From the NCBI RefSeq assembly GCF_051020765.1, contig NC_134929.1:62001-126000 (forward strand): 64,000 nucleotides of DNA, given 5' to 3'. The notes below the pieces were generated by a model. The model was not told where the DNA came from and ran no database searches. It saw only the letters and a list, made by a program, of their open reading frames with translations. The position numbers were made by a program, and so were the translations under genes. This document shows, one piece after another, positions 23,738 to 38,600 of this stretch (the stretch's first letter is position 1; each line of letters opens with the position of its first letter). The DNA is from Lasioglossum baleicum (lineage: Eukaryota > Arthropoda > Insecta > Hymenoptera > Halictidae).

Positions 23738-25438
23738 CCGCATTTCTCTTTGACAATTCCTGTATATTTTCACGTTCCGCATTATTTATGTTATATTACT
23801 TTTTTTCTTACAGCCCACGGTTGCCGAGAAAATTGAGAAAACGTTGTTTTTAAACTCATTTTGCTCGAATATCTTCTAAACTACTTATCCCACCGCATTT
23901 CTGTTTGACAATTCCTGTAGATTTTCAAATTCCGCATTATTTATGTTATATTACTATTTTTCTTACAACCCACGGTTCCCGTGAAAATTGAGAAATCGTG
24001 GTTTTTAAACTCATTTTGCTCGAATATCTTCTAAACTACTTATCCCACCGCATTTCTGTTTGACAATTCCTGTAGATTTTCACATACCGCATTATTTATG
24101 TTATATTACGTTTATTCTTACAACCCACGGTTCCCGAGAAAATTGAGAAAACGTTGTTTTTAAACTCATTTTGCTCGAATATCTTCTAAACTACTTATCC
24201 CAACGGATTTCTGTATGACAATTCCTGTAGATTTTCACATTCCGCATTATTTATGTTATATTACTCTTTTTCGTGCAATCCACGGTTGCCGAGAAAATTG
24301 AGAAAACGTTGTTTTTAAACTCATTTTGCTCGAATATCTTCTAAACTACTTATCCCACCGCATTTCTCTTTGACAATTCCTGTAGATTTTCACATTCCGC
24401 ATCTTTTATGTCATATTACTTTTTTCGTACATCCCACGGTTCCCGAGAAAATTGAGAAAACGTTGTTTTTAAACTCATTTTGCTCGAATATCTTCTAAAC
24501 TACTTATCCCACCGCATTTCTGTTTGACAATTCCTGTAGATTTTCACATACCGCATTATTTATGTTATATTACGTTTATTCTTACAACCCACGGTTCCCG
24601 AGAAAATTGAGAAAACGTTGTTTTTAAACTCATTTTGCTCGAATATCTTCTAAACTACTTATCCCAACGGATTTCTGTATGACAATTCCTGTAGATTTTC
24701 ACATTCCGCATTATTTATGTTATATTACTTTTTTTCATGCAATCCACGGTTGCCGAGAAAATTGAGAAAACGTTGTTTTTAAACTCATTTTGCTCGAATA
24801 TCTTCTAAACTACTAATCCCACCGCATTTCTCTTTGACAATTCATGTAGATTTTCACATTCCGCATCTTTTATGTCATATTACTTTTCTCGTACATCGCA
24901 CGGTTCCCGAGAAAATTGAGAAAACGTTGTTTTTAAACTCATTTTGCTCGAATATCTTCTAAACTACTTATCCCACCGCATTTCTGTTTGACAATTCCTG
25001 TAGATTTTCAATACCGCATTATTTATGTTATATTACGTTTTTTCTTACAACCCACGGTTCCCGAGAAAATTGAGAAAACGTTGTTTTTAAACACATTTTG
25101 CACGAATATCTTCTAAACTACTTATCCCACCGCATTTCTGTTTGACAATTCCTGTAGATTTTCACATTCCGCATTATTTATGTTATATTACTTTTTTTCG
25201 TACAATCCACGGTTGCCGAGAAAATTGAGAAAACGTTGTTTTTAAACTCATTTTGCTCGAATATCTTCTAAACTACTTATCCCACCGCATTTCTCTTTGA
25301 CAATTCCTGTAGATTTTCACATTCCCCATCTTTTATTTCATATTACTTTTTTCGTACATCCCACGGTTCCCGAGAAAATTGAGAAAACGTTGTTTTTAAA
25401 CTCATTTTGCTCGAATATCTTCTAAACTACTTATCCCA
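23738..25438. repeat. Cassette 4, complete 11-monomer form
   Basis: Same order and same 1701-bp length as cassette 3, 8521 bp downstream. Only scattered single-base differences were noticed, such as CATCCCACGG versus CATCACACGG in R and an ACACATTTTG variant in the U-V region. Confidence 0.85.
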
Positions 25439-26382
25439 CCGCATTTCTGTCTGACAATTCCTGTAGATTTTCACATTCCGCATTATTTATGTTATATTAC
25501 TATTTTTCTTACAACCCACGGTTCCCGTGAAAATTGAGAAAACGTGGTTTTTAAACTCATTTTGCTCGAATATCTTCTAAACTACTTATCCCACCGCATT
25601 TCTGTTTGACAATTCCTGTAGATTTTCACATACCGCATTATTTATGTTATATTACTATTTTTCTTACAACCCACGGTTCCCGAGAAAATTGAGAAAACGT
25701 TGTTTTTAAACTCATTTTGCTCGAATATCTTCTAAACTACTTATCCCACCGCATTTCTGTTTGACAATTCCTGCAGATTTTCAAATTCCGCATTATTTAT
25801 GTTATATTACTATTTTTCTTACAACCCACGGTTCCCGTGAAAATTGAGAAATCGTGGTTTTTAAACTCATTTTGCTCGAATATCTTCTAAACTACTTATC
25901 CCACCGCATTTCTGTCTGACAATTCCTGTAGATTTTCACATACCGCATTATTTATGTTATATTACTATTTTTCTTACAACCCACGGTTCCCGAGAAAATT
26001 GAGAAAACGTTGTTTTTAAACTCATTTTGCTCGAATATCTTCTAAACTACTTATCCCACCGCATTTCTGTCTGACAATTCCTGTAGATTTTCACATTCCG
26101 CATTATTTATGTTATATTACTATTTTTCTTACAACCCACGGTTCCCGTGAAAATTGAGAAAACGTGGTTTTTAAACTCATTTTGCTCGAATATCTTCTAA
26201 ACTACTTATCCCACCGCATTTCTGTTTGACAATTCCTGTAGATTTTCACATTCCGCATTATTTATGTTATATTACTGTTTTTCTTACAACCCACGGTTCC
26301 CGTGAAAATTGAGAAAACGTGGTTTTTAAACTCATTTTGCTCGAATATCTTCTAAACTACTTATCTCACCGCATTTCTGTCT

Positions 26383-26450
26383 GACAATTCCTGTAGATTT
26401 TCACATTCCCCATCTTTTATTTCATATTACTTTTTTCGTACATCCCACGG
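26383..26450. repeat. Chimeric F/W monomer, first copy
   Basis: Starts as class F (TCTCACCGC, GTCTGAC) and continues as class W (CATTCCCCATC, TTATTTCAT, CGTACATCCC). In the cassettes the W signature follows CTCTTTGAC. This is the footprint of an exchange between a core F and a cassette W; W's normal neighbours are absent around it. Confidence 0.8.
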
Positions 26451-28551
26451 TTCCCGAGAAAATTGAGAAAACGTTGTTTTTAAACTCATTTTGCTCGAAT
26501 ATCTTCTAAACTACTTATCCCACCGCATTTCTGTCTGACAATTCCTGTAGATTTTCACATACCGCATTATTTATGTTATATTACTATTTTTCTTACAACC
26601 CACGGTTCCCGAGAAAATTGAGAAAACGTTGTTTTTAAACTCATTTTGCTCGAATATCTTCTAAACTACTTATCCCACCGCATTTCTGTCTGACAATTCC
26701 TGTAGATTTTCACATTCCGCATTATTTATGTTATATTACTATTTTTCTTACAACCCACGGTTCCCGTGAAAATTGAGAAAACGTGGTTTTTAAACTCATT
26801 TTGCTCGAATATCTTCTAAACTACTTATCCCACCGCATTTCTGTTTGACAATTCCTGTAGATTTTCACATACCGCATTATTTATGTTATATTACTATTTT
26901 TCTTGCAACCCACGGTTCCCGAGAAAATTGAGAAAACGTTGTTTTTAAACTCATTTTGCTCGAATATCTTCTAAACTACTTATCCCACCGCATTTCTGTT
27001 TGACAATTCCTGTAGATTTTCACATACCGCATTATTTATGTTATATTACTATTTTTCTTGCAACCCACGGTTCCCGAGAAAATTGAGAAAACGTTGTTTT
27101 TAAACTCATTTTGCTCGAATATCTTCTAAACTACTTATCCCCCCGCGTTTCTGTTTGACAATTCCTGCAGATTTTCAAATTCCGCATTATTTATGTTATA
27201 TTTCTATTTTTCTTACAACCCACGGTTCCCGTGAAAATTGAGAAATCGTGGTTTTTAAACTCATTTTGCTCGAATATCTTCTAAACTACTTATCCCACCG
27301 CATTTCTGTCTGACAATTCCTGTAGATTTTCACATACCGCATTATTTATGTTATATTACTATTTTTCTTACAACCCACGGTTCCCGAGAAAATTGAGAAA
27401 ACGTTGTTTTTAAACTCATTTTGCTCGAATATCTTCTAAACTACTTATCCCACCGCATTTCTGTTTGACAATTCCTGTAGATTTTCACATACCGCATTAT
27501 TTATGTTATATTACTATTTTTCTTACAACCCACGGTTCCCGAGAAAATTGAGAAAACGTTGTTTTTAAACTCATTTTGCTCGAATATCTTCTAAACTACT
27601 TATCCCACCGCATTTCTGTTTGACAATTCCTGCAGATTTTCAAATTCCGCATTATTTATGTTATATTTCTATTTTTCTTACAACCCACGGTTCCCGTGAA
27701 AATTGAGAAATCGTGGTTTTTAAACTCATTTTGCTCGAATATCTTCTAAACTACTTATCCCACCGCATTTCTGTCTGACAATTCCTGTAGATTTTCACAT
27801 ACCGCATTATTTATGTTATATTACTATTTTTCTTACAACCCACGGTTCCCGAGAAAATTGAGAAAACGTTGTTTTTAAACTCATTTTGCTCGAATATCTT
27901 CTAAACTACTTATCCCACCGCATTTCTGTCTGACAATTCCTGTAGATTTTCACATTCCGCATTATTTATGTTATATTACTGTTTTTCTTACAACCCACGG
28001 TTCCCGTGAAAATTGAGAAAACGTGGTTTTTAAACTCATTTTGCTCGAATATCTTCTAAACTACTTATCCCACCGCATTTCTGTCTGACAATTCCTGTAG
28101 ATTTTCACATTCCGCATTATTTATGTTATATTACTATTTTTCTTACAACCCACGGTTCCCGAGAAAATTGAGAAAACGTTGTTTTTAAACTCATTTTGCT
28201 CGAATATCTTCTAAACTACTTATCCCACCGCATTTCTGTCTGACAATTCCTGTAGATTTTCACATTCCGCATTATTTATGTTATATTACTATTTTTCTTA
28301 CAACCCACGGTTCCCGTGAAAATTGAGAAAACGTGGTTTTTAAACTCATTTTGCTCGAATATCTTCTAAACTACTTATCCCACCGCATTTCTGTTTGACA
28401 ATTCCTGTAGATTTTCACATTCCGCATTATTTATGTTATATTACTGTTTTTCTTACAACCCACGGTTCCCGTGAAAATTGAGAAAACGTGGTTTTTAAAC
28501 TCATTTTGCTCGAATATCTTCTAAACTACTTATCTCACCGCATTTCTGTCT

Positions 28552-28619
28552 GACAATTCCTGTAGATTTTCACATTCCCCATCTTTTATTTCATATTACT
28601 TTTTTCGTACATCCCACGG
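28552..28619. repeat. Chimeric F/W monomer, second copy
   Basis: The same fusion as the copy 2169 bp upstream. Downstream order then differs: D-A-E-F-G-G-H here versus D-A-G-G-H after the first copy, so one copy has gained or lost two units since duplication. Confidence 0.8.
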
Positions 28620-31600
28620 TTCCCGAGAAAATTGAGAAAACGTTGTTTTTAAACTCATTTTGCTCGAATATCTTCTAAACTACTTATCCCACCGCATTTC
28701 TGTCTGACAATTCCTGTAGATTTTCACATACCGCATTATTTATGTTATATTACTATTTTTCTTACAACCCACGGTTCCCGAGAAAATTGAGAAAACGTTG
28801 TTTTTAAACTCATTTTGCTCGAATATCTTCTAAACTACTTATCCCACCGCATTTCTGTCTGACAATTCCTGTAGATTTTCACATTCCGCATTATTTATGT
28901 TATATTACTATTTTTCTTACAACCCACGGTTCCCGTGAAAATTGAGAAAACGTGGTTTTTAAACTCATTTTGCTCGAATATCTTCTAAACTACTTATCCC
29001 ACCGCATTTCTGTTTGACAATTCCTGTAGATTTTCACATTCCGCATTATTTATGTTATATTACTGTTTTTCTTACAACCCACGGTTCCCGTGAAAATTGA
29101 GAAAACGTGGTTTTTAAACTCATTTTGCTCGAATATCTTCTAAACTACTTATCTCACCGCATTTCTGTCTGACAATTCCTGTAGATTTTCACATTCCGCA
29201 TTATATATGTTATATTACTATTTTTCTTACAACCCACGGTTCCCGTGAAAATTGAGAAAACGTGGTTTTTAAACTCATTTTGCTCGAATATCTTCTAAAC
29301 TACTTATCCCACCGCATTTCTGTTTGACAATTCCTGTAGATTTTCACATACCGCATTATTTATGTTATATTACTATTTTTCTTGCAACCCACGGTTCCCG
29401 AGAAAATTGAGAAAACGTTGTTTTTAAACTCATTTTGCTCGAATATCTTCTAAACTACTTATCCCACCGCATTTCTGTTTGACAATTCCTGTAGATTTTC
29501 ACATACCGCATTATTTATGTTATATTACTATTTTTCTTGCAACCCACGGTTCCCGAGAAAATTGAGAAAACGTTGTTTTTAAACTCATTTTGCTCGAATA
29601 TCTTCTAAACTACTTATCCCCCCGCGTTTCTGTTTGACAATTCCTGCAGATTTTCAAATTCCGCATTATTTATGTTATATTTCTATTTTTCTTACAACCC
29701 ACGGTTCCCGTGAAAATTGAGAAATCGTGGTTTTTAAACTCATTTTGCTCGAATATCTTCTAAACTACTTATCCCACCGCATTTCTGTCTGACAATTCCT
29801 GTAGATTTTCACATACCGCATTATTTATGTTATATTACTATTTTTCTTACAACCCACGGTTCCCGAGAAAATTGAGAAAACGTTGTTTTTAAACTCATTT
29901 TGCTCGAATATCTTCTAAACTACTTATCCCACCGCATTTCTGTTTGACAATTCCTGTAGATTTTCACATACCGCATTATTTATGTTATATTACTATTTTT
30001 CTTACAACCCACGGTTCCCGAGAAAATTGAGAAAACGTTGTTTTTAAACTCATTTTGCTCGAATATCTTCTAAACTACTTATCCCACCGCATTTCTGTTT
30101 GACAATTCCTGCAGATTTTCAAATTCCGCATTATTTATGTTATATTTCTATTTTTCTTACAACCCACGGTTCCCGTGAAAATTGAGAAATCGTGGTTTTT
30201 AAACTCATTTTGCTCGAATATCTTCTAAACTACTTATCCCACCACATTTCTGTCTGACAATTCCTGTAGATTTTCACATACCGCATTATTTATGTTATAT
30301 TACTATTTTTCTTACAACCCACGGTTCCCGAGAAAATTGAGAAAACGTTGTTTTTAAACTCATTTTGCTCGAATATCTTCTAAACTACTTATCCCACCGC
30401 ATTTCTGTCTGACAATTCCTGTAGATTTTCACATTCCGCATTATTTATGTTATATTACTGTTTTTCTTACAACCCACGGTTCCCGTGAAAATTGAGAAAA
30501 CGTGGTTTTTAAACTCATTTTGCTCGAATATCTTCTAAACTACTTATCCCACCGCATTTCTGTCTGACAATTCCTGTAGATTTTCACATACCGCATTATT
30601 TATGTTATATTACTATTTTTCTTACAACCCACGGTTCCCGAGAAAATTGAGAAAACGTTGTTTTTAAACTCATTTTGCTCGAATATCTTCTAAACTACTT
30701 ATCCCACCGCATTTCTGTCTGACAATTCCTGTAGATTTTCACATTCCGCATTATTTATGTTATATTACTGTTTTTCTTACAACCCACGGTTCCCGTGAAA
30801 ATTGAGAAAACGTGGTTTTTAAACTCATTTTGCTCGAATATCTTCTAAACTACTTATCTCACCGCATTTCTGTCTGACAATTCCTGTAGATTTTCACATT
30901 CCGCATTATTTATGTTATATTACTATTTTTCTTACAACCCACGGTTCCCGTGAAAATTGAGAAAACGTGGTTTTCAAACTCATTTTGCTCGAATATCTTC
31001 TAAACTACTTATCCCACCGCATTTCTGTTTGACAATTCCTGTAGATTTTCACATACCGCATTATTTATGTTATATTACTATTTTTCTTGCAACCCACGGT
31101 TCCCGAGAAAATTGAGAAAACGTTGTTTTTAAACTCATTTTGCTCGAATATCTTCTAAACTACTTATCCCACCGCATTTCTGTCTGACAATTCCTGTAGA
31201 TTTTCACATTCCGCATTATTTATGTTATATTACTGTTTTTCTTACAACCCACGGTTCCCGTGAAAATTGAGAAAACGTGGTTTTTAAACTCATTTTGCTC
31301 GAATATCTTCTAAACTACTTATCTCACCGCATTTCTGTCTGACAATTCCTGTAGATTTTCACATTCCGCATTATTTATGTTATATTACTATTTTTCTTAC
31401 AACCCACGGTTCCCGTGAAAATTGAGAAAACGTGGTTTTTAAACTCATTTTGCTCGAATATCTTCTAAACTACTTATCCCACCGCATTTCTGTTTGACAA
31501 TTCCTGTAGATTTTCACATACCGCATTATTTATGTTATATTACTATTTTTCTTACAACCCACGGTTCCCGAGAAAATTGAGAAAACGTTGTTTTTAAACT

Positions 31601-34116
31601 CATTTTGCTCGAATATCTTCTAAACTACTTATCCCACCGCATTTCTGTTTGACAATTCCTGCAGATTTTCAAATTCCGCATTATTTATGTTATATTTCTA
31701 TTTTTCTTACAACCCACGGTTCCCGTGAAAATTGAGAAATCGTGGTTTTTAAACTCATTTTGCTCGAATATCTTCTAAACTACTTATCCCACCGCATTTC
31801 TGTCTGACAATTCCTGTAGATTTTCACATACCGCATTATTTATGTTATATTACTATTTTTCTTACAACCCACGGTTCCCGAGAAAATTGAGAAAACGTTG
31901 TTTTTAAACTCATTTTGCTCGAATATCTTCTAAACTACTTATCCCACCGCATTTCTGTCTGACAATTCCTGTAGATTTTCACATTCCGCATTATTTATGT
32001 TATACTACTGTTTTTCTTACAACCCACGGTTCCCGTGAAAATTGAGAAAACGTGGTTTTTAAACTCATTTTGCTCGAATATCTTCTAAACTACTTATCCC
32101 ACCGCATTTCTGTTTGACAATTCCTGTAGATTTTCACATTCCGCATTATTTATGTTATATTACTTTTTTTCGTACAATCCACGGTTGCCGAGAAAATTGA
32201 GAAAACGTTGTTTTTTAACTCATTTTGCTCGAATATCTTCTAAACTACTTATCCCACCGCATTTCTGTATGACAATTCCTGTAGATTTTCACATTCCGCA
32301 TTTTTTATGTCACATTACTTTTTTTCGTACAATCCACGGTTCCCGAGAAAATTGAGAATACGTTGTTTTTAAACTCATTTTGCTCGAATATCTTCTAAAC
32401 TACTTATCCCACCGCATTTCTGTTTGACAATTCCTGTAGATTTTCACATACCGCATTATTTATGTTATATTACTATTTTTCTTGCAACCCACGGTTCCCG
32501 AGAAAATTGAGAAAACGTTGTTTTTAAACTCATTTTGCTCGAATATCTTCTAAACAACTTATCCCCCCGCGTTTCTGTTTGACAATTCCTGCAGATTTTC
32601 AAATTCCGCATTATTTATGTTATATTTCTATTTTTCTTACAACCCACGGTTCCCGTGAAAATTGAGAAATCGTGGTTTTTAAACTCATTTTGCTCGAATA
32701 TCTTCTAAACTACTTATCCCACCGCATTTCTGTCTGACAATTCCTGTAGATTTTCACATACCGCATTATTTATGTTATATTACTATTTTTCTTACAACCC
32801 ACGGTTCCCGAGAAAATTGAGAAAACGTTGTTTTTAAACTCATTTTGCTCGAATATCTTCTAAACTACTTATCCCACCGCATTTCTGTTTGACAATTCCT
32901 GTAGATTTTCACATACCGCATTATTTATGTTATATTACTATTTTTCTTACAACCCACGGTTCCCGAGAAAATTGAGAAAACGTTGTTTTTAAACTCATTT
33001 TGCTCGAATATCTTCTAAATTACTTATCCCACCGCATTTCTGTTTGACAATTCCTGCAGATTTTCAAATTCCGCATTATTTATGTTATATTTCTATTTTT
33101 CTTACAACCCACGGTTCCCGTGAAAATTGAGAAATCGTGGTTTTTAAACTCATTTTGCTCGAATATCTTCTAAACTACTTATCCCACCGCATTTCTGTCT
33201 GACAATTCCTGTAGATTTTCACATACCGCATTATTTATGTTATATTACTATTTTTCTTACAACCCACGGTTCCCGAGAAAATTGAGAAAACGTTGTTTTT
33301 AAACTCATTTTGCTCGAATATCTTCTAAACTACTTATCCCACCGCATTTCTGTCTGACAATTCCTGTAGATTTTCACATTCCGCATTATTTATGTTATAT
33401 TACTGTTTTTCTTACAACCCACGGTTCCCGTGAAAATTGAGAAAACGTGGTTTTTAAACTCATTTTGCTCGAATATCTTCTAAACTACTTATCCCACCGC
33501 ATTTCTGTCTGACAATTCCTGTAGATTTTCACATACCGCATTATTTATGTTATATTACTATTTTTCTTACAACCCACGGTTCCCGAGAAAATTGAGAAAA
33601 CGTTGTTTTTAAACTCATTTTGCTCGAATATCTTCTAAACTACTTATCCCACCGCATTTCTGTCTGACAATTCCTGTAGATTTTCACATTCCGCATTATT
33701 TATGTTATATTACTGTTTTTCTTACAACCCACGGTTCCCGTGAAAATTGAGAAAACGTGGTTTTTAAACTCATTTTGCTCGAATATCTTCTAAACTACTT
33801 ATCTCACCGCATTTCTGTCTGACAATTCCTGTAGATTTTCACATTCCGCATTATTTATGTTATATTACTATTTTTCTTACAACCCACGGTTCCCGTGAAA
33901 ATTGAGAAAACGTGGTTTTTAAACTCATTTTGCTCGAATATCTTCTAAACTACTTATCCCACCGCATTTCTGTTTGACAATTCCTGTAGATTTTCACATA
34001 CCGCATTATTTATGTTATATTACTATTTTTCTTGCAACCCACGGTTCCCGAGAAAATTGAGAAAACGTGGTTTTTAAACTCATTTTGCTCGAATATCTTC
34101 TAAACTACTTATCCCA

Positions 34117-35664
34117 CCGCATTTCTCTTTGACAATTCCTGTATATTTTCACGTTCCGCATTATTTATGTTATATTACTTTTTTTCTTACAGCCCACGGT
34201 TGCCGAGAAAATTGAGAAAACGTTGTTTTTAAACTCATTTTGCCCGAATATCTTCTAAACTACTTATCCCACCGCATTTCTGTTTGACAATTCCTGTAGA
34301 TTTTCAAATTCCGCATTATTTATGTTATATTACTATTTTTCTTACAACCCACGGTTCCCGTGAAAATTGAGAAATCGTGGTTTTTAAACTCATTTTGCTC
34401 GAATATCTTCTAAACTACTTATCCCACCGCATTTCTGTTTGACAATTCCTGTAGATTTTCACATACCGCATTATTTATGTTATATTACGTTTATTCTTAC
34501 AACCCACGGTTCCCGAGAAAATTGAGAAAACGTTGTTTTTAAACTCATTTTGCTCGAATATCTTCTAAACTACTTATCCCAACGGATTTCTGTATGACAA
34601 TTCCTGTAGATTTTCACATTCCGCATTATTTATGTTATATTACTCTTTTTCGTGCAATCCACGGTTGCCGAGAAAATTGAGAAAACGTTGTTTTTAAACT
34701 CATTTTGCTCGAATATCTTCTAAACTACTTATCCCACCGCATTTCTCTTTGACAATTCCTGTAGATTTTCACATTCCGCATCTTTTATGTCATATTACTT
34801 TTTTCGTACATCCCACGGTTCCCGAGAAAATTGAGAAAACGTTGTTTTTAAACTCATTTTGCTCGAATATCTTCTAAACTACTTATCCCACCGCATTTCT
34901 GTTTGACAATTCCTGTAGATTTTCACATACCGCATTATTTATGTTATATTACGTTTATTCTTACAACCCACGGTTCCCGAGAAAATTGAGAAAACGTTGT
35001 TTTTAAACTCATTTTGCTCGAATATCTTCTAAACTACTTATCCCAACGGATTTCTGTATGACAATTCCTGTAGATTTTCACATTCCGCATTATTTATGTT
35101 ATATTACTTTTTTTCATGCAATCCACGGTTGCCGAGAAAATTGAGAAAACGTTGTTTTTAAACTCATTTTGCTCGAATATCTTCTAAACTACTAATCCCA
35201 CCACATTTCTCTTTGACAATTCATGTAGATTTTCACATTCCGCATCTTTTATGTCATATTACTTTTCTCGTACATCGCACGGTTCCCGAGAAAATTGAGA
35301 AAACGTTGTTTTTAAACTCATTTTGCTCGAATATCTTCTAAACTACTTATCCCACCGCATTTCTGTTTGACAATTCCTGTAGATTTTCACATACCGCATT
35401 ATTTATGTTATATTACGTTTTTTCTTACAACCCACGGTTCCCGAGAAAATTGAGAAAACGTTGTTTTTAAACTCATTTTGCACGAATATCTTCTAAACTA
35501 CTTATCCCACCGCATTTCTGTTTGACAATTCCTGTAGATTTTCACATTCCGCATTATTTATGTTATATTACTTTTTTTCGTACAATCCACGGTTGCCGAG
35601 AAAATTGAGAAAACGTTGTTTTTAAACTCATTTTGCTCGAATATCTTCTAAACTACTTATCCCA
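34117..35664. repeat. Cassette 5, lacking W
   Basis: Ten units N to V. U has the full CACATACC here, whereas cassettes 1, 3 and 4 have a one-base-shorter CAATACC. V is followed directly by a C unit, so W, A and B are missing at the junction near 35665, where an otherwise rare TTTATGTTTGAC occurs. Confidence 0.8.
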
Positions 35665-38600
35665 CCGCATTTATGTTTGACAATTCCTGCAGATTTTCAA
35701 ATTCCGCATTATTTATGTTATATTACTATTTTTCTTACAACCCACGGTTCCCGTGAAAATTGAGAAATCGTGGTTTTTAAACTCATTTTGCTCGAATATC
35801 TTCTAAACTACTTATCCCACCGCATTTCTGTCTGACAATTCCTGTAGATTTTCACATACCGCATTATTTATGTTATATTACTATTTTTCTTACAACCCAC
35901 GGTTCCCGAGAAAATTGAGAAAACGTTGTTTTTAAACTCATTTTGCTCGAATATCTTCTAAACTACTTATCCCACCGCATTTCTGTCTGACAATTCCTGT
36001 AGATTTTCACATTCCGCATTATTTATGTTATATTACTATTTTTCTTACAACCCACGGTTCCCGTGAAAATTGAGAAAACGTGGTTTTTAAACTCATTTTG
36101 CTCGAATATCTTCTAAACTACTTATCCCACCGCATTTCTGTTTGACAATTCCTGTAGATTTTCACATACCGCATTATTTATGTTATATTACTATTTTTCT
36201 TGCAACCCACGGTTCCCGAGAAAATTGAGAAAACGTTGTTTTTAAACTCATTTTGCTCGAATATCTTCTAAACTACTTATCCCACCGCATTTCTGTTTGA
36301 CAATTCCTGTAGATTTTCACATACCGCATTATTTATGTTATATTACTATTTTTCTTGCAACCCACGGTTCCCGAGAAAATTGAGAAAACGTTGTTTTTAA
36401 ACTCATTTTGCTCGAATATCTTCTAAACTACTTATCCCCCCGCGTTTCTGTTTGACAATTCCTGCAGATTTTCAAATTCCGCATTATTTATGTTATATTT
36501 CTATTTTTCTTACAACCCACGGTTCCCGTGAAAATTGAGAAATCGTGGTTTTTAAACTCATTTTGCTCGAATATCTTCTAAACTACTTATCCCACCGCAT
36601 TTCTGTCTGACAATTCCTGTAGATTTTCACATACCGCATTATTTATGTTATATTACTATTTTTCTTACAACCCACGGTTCCCGAGAAAATTGAGAAAACG
36701 TTGTTTTTAAACTCATTTTGCTCGAATATCTTCTAAACTACTTATCCCACCGCATTTCTGTTTGACAATTCCTGTAGATTTTCACATACCGCATTATTTA
36801 TGTTATATTACTATTTTTCTTACAACCCACGGTTCCCGAGAAAATTGAGAAAACGTTGTTTTTAAACTCATTTTGCTCGAATATCTTCTAAACTACTTAT
36901 CCCACCGCATTTCTGTTTGACAATTCCTGCAGATTTTCAAATTCCGCATTATTTATGTTATATTTCTATTTTTCTTACAACCCACGGTTCCCGTGAAAAT
37001 TGAGAAATCGTGGTTTTTAAACTCATTTTGCTCGAATATCTTCTAAACTACTTATCCCACCGCATTTCTGTCTGACAATTCCTGTAGATTTTCACATACC
37101 GCATTATTTATGTTATATTACTATTTTTCTTACAACCCACGGTTCCCGAGAAAATTGAGAAAACGTTGTATTTAAACTCATTTTGCTCGAATATCTTCTA
37201 AACTACTTATCCCACCGCATTTCTGTCTGACAATTCCTGTAGATTTTCACATTCCGCATTATTTATGTTATATTACTGTTTTTCTTACAACCCACGGTTC
37301 CCGTGAAAATTGAGAAAACGTGGTTTTTAAACTCATTTTGCTCGAATATCTTCTAAACTACTTATCCCACCGCATTTCTGTCTGACAATTCCTGTAGATT
37401 TTCACATACCGCATTATTTATGTTATATTACTATTTTTCTTACAACCCACGGTTCCCGAGAAAATTGAGAAAACGTTGTTTTTAAACTCATTTTGCTCGA
37501 ATATCTTCTAAACTACTTATCCCACCGCATTTCTGTCTGACAATTCCTGTAGATTTTCACATTCCGCATTATTTATGTTATATTACTATTTTTCTTACAA
37601 CCCACGGTTCCCGAGAAAATTGAGAAAACGTTGTTTTTAAACTCATTTTGCTCGAATATCTTCTAAACTACTTATCCCACCGCATTTCTGTTTGACAATT
37701 CCTGTAGATTTTCACATACCGCATTATTTATGTTATATTACTATTTTTCTTACAACCCACGGTTCCCGAGAAAATTGAGAAAACGTTGTTTTTAAACTCA
37801 TTTTGCTCGAATATCTTCTAAACTACTTATCCCACCGCATTTCTGTTTGACAATTCCTGCAGATTTTCAAATTCCGCATTATTTATGTTATATTTCTATT
37901 TTTCTTACAACCCACGGTTCCCGTGAAAATTGAGAAATCGTGGTTTTTAAACTCATTTTGCTCGAATATCTTCTAAACTACTTATCCCACCGCATTTCTG
38001 TCTGACAATTCCTGTAGATTTTCACATTCCGCATTATTTATGTTATATTACTGTTTTTCTTACAACCCACGGTTCCCGTGAAAATTGAGAAAACGTGGTT
38101 TTTAAACTCATTTTGCTCGAATATCTTCTAAACTACTTATCCCACCGCATTTCTGTTTGACAATTCCTGTAGATTTTCACATTCCGCATTATTTATGTTA
38201 TATTACTTTTTTTCGTACAATCCACGGTTGCCGAGAAAATTGAGAAAACGTTGTTTTTTAACTCATTTTGCTCGAATATCTTCTAAACTACTTATCCCAC
38301 CGCATTTCTGTATGACAATTCCTGTAGATTTTCACATTCCGCATTTTTTATGTCACATTACTTTTTTTCGTACAATCCACGGTTCCCGAGAAAATTGAGA
38401 ATACGTTGTTTTTAAACTCATTTTGCTCGAATATCTTCTAAACTACTTATCCCACCGCATTTCTGTTTGACAATTCCTGTAGATTTTCACATACCGCATT
38501 ATTTATGTTATATTACTATTTTTCTTGCAACCCACGGTTCCCGAGAAAATTGAGAAAACGTTGTTTTTAAACTCATTTTGCTCGAATATCTTCTAAACAA

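Larger units (their letters stand above)
25439..34116. repeat. Core block 4, 56 monomers, internally duplicated
   Basis: The longest core. It contains two copies of a rare F/W chimeric monomer at about 26400 and 28570, 2169 bp (14 units) apart, showing that a block was duplicated after the chimera formed. It ends F-G with the recombinant GAG/CGTGG G unit, as core 1 does. Confidence 0.8.
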
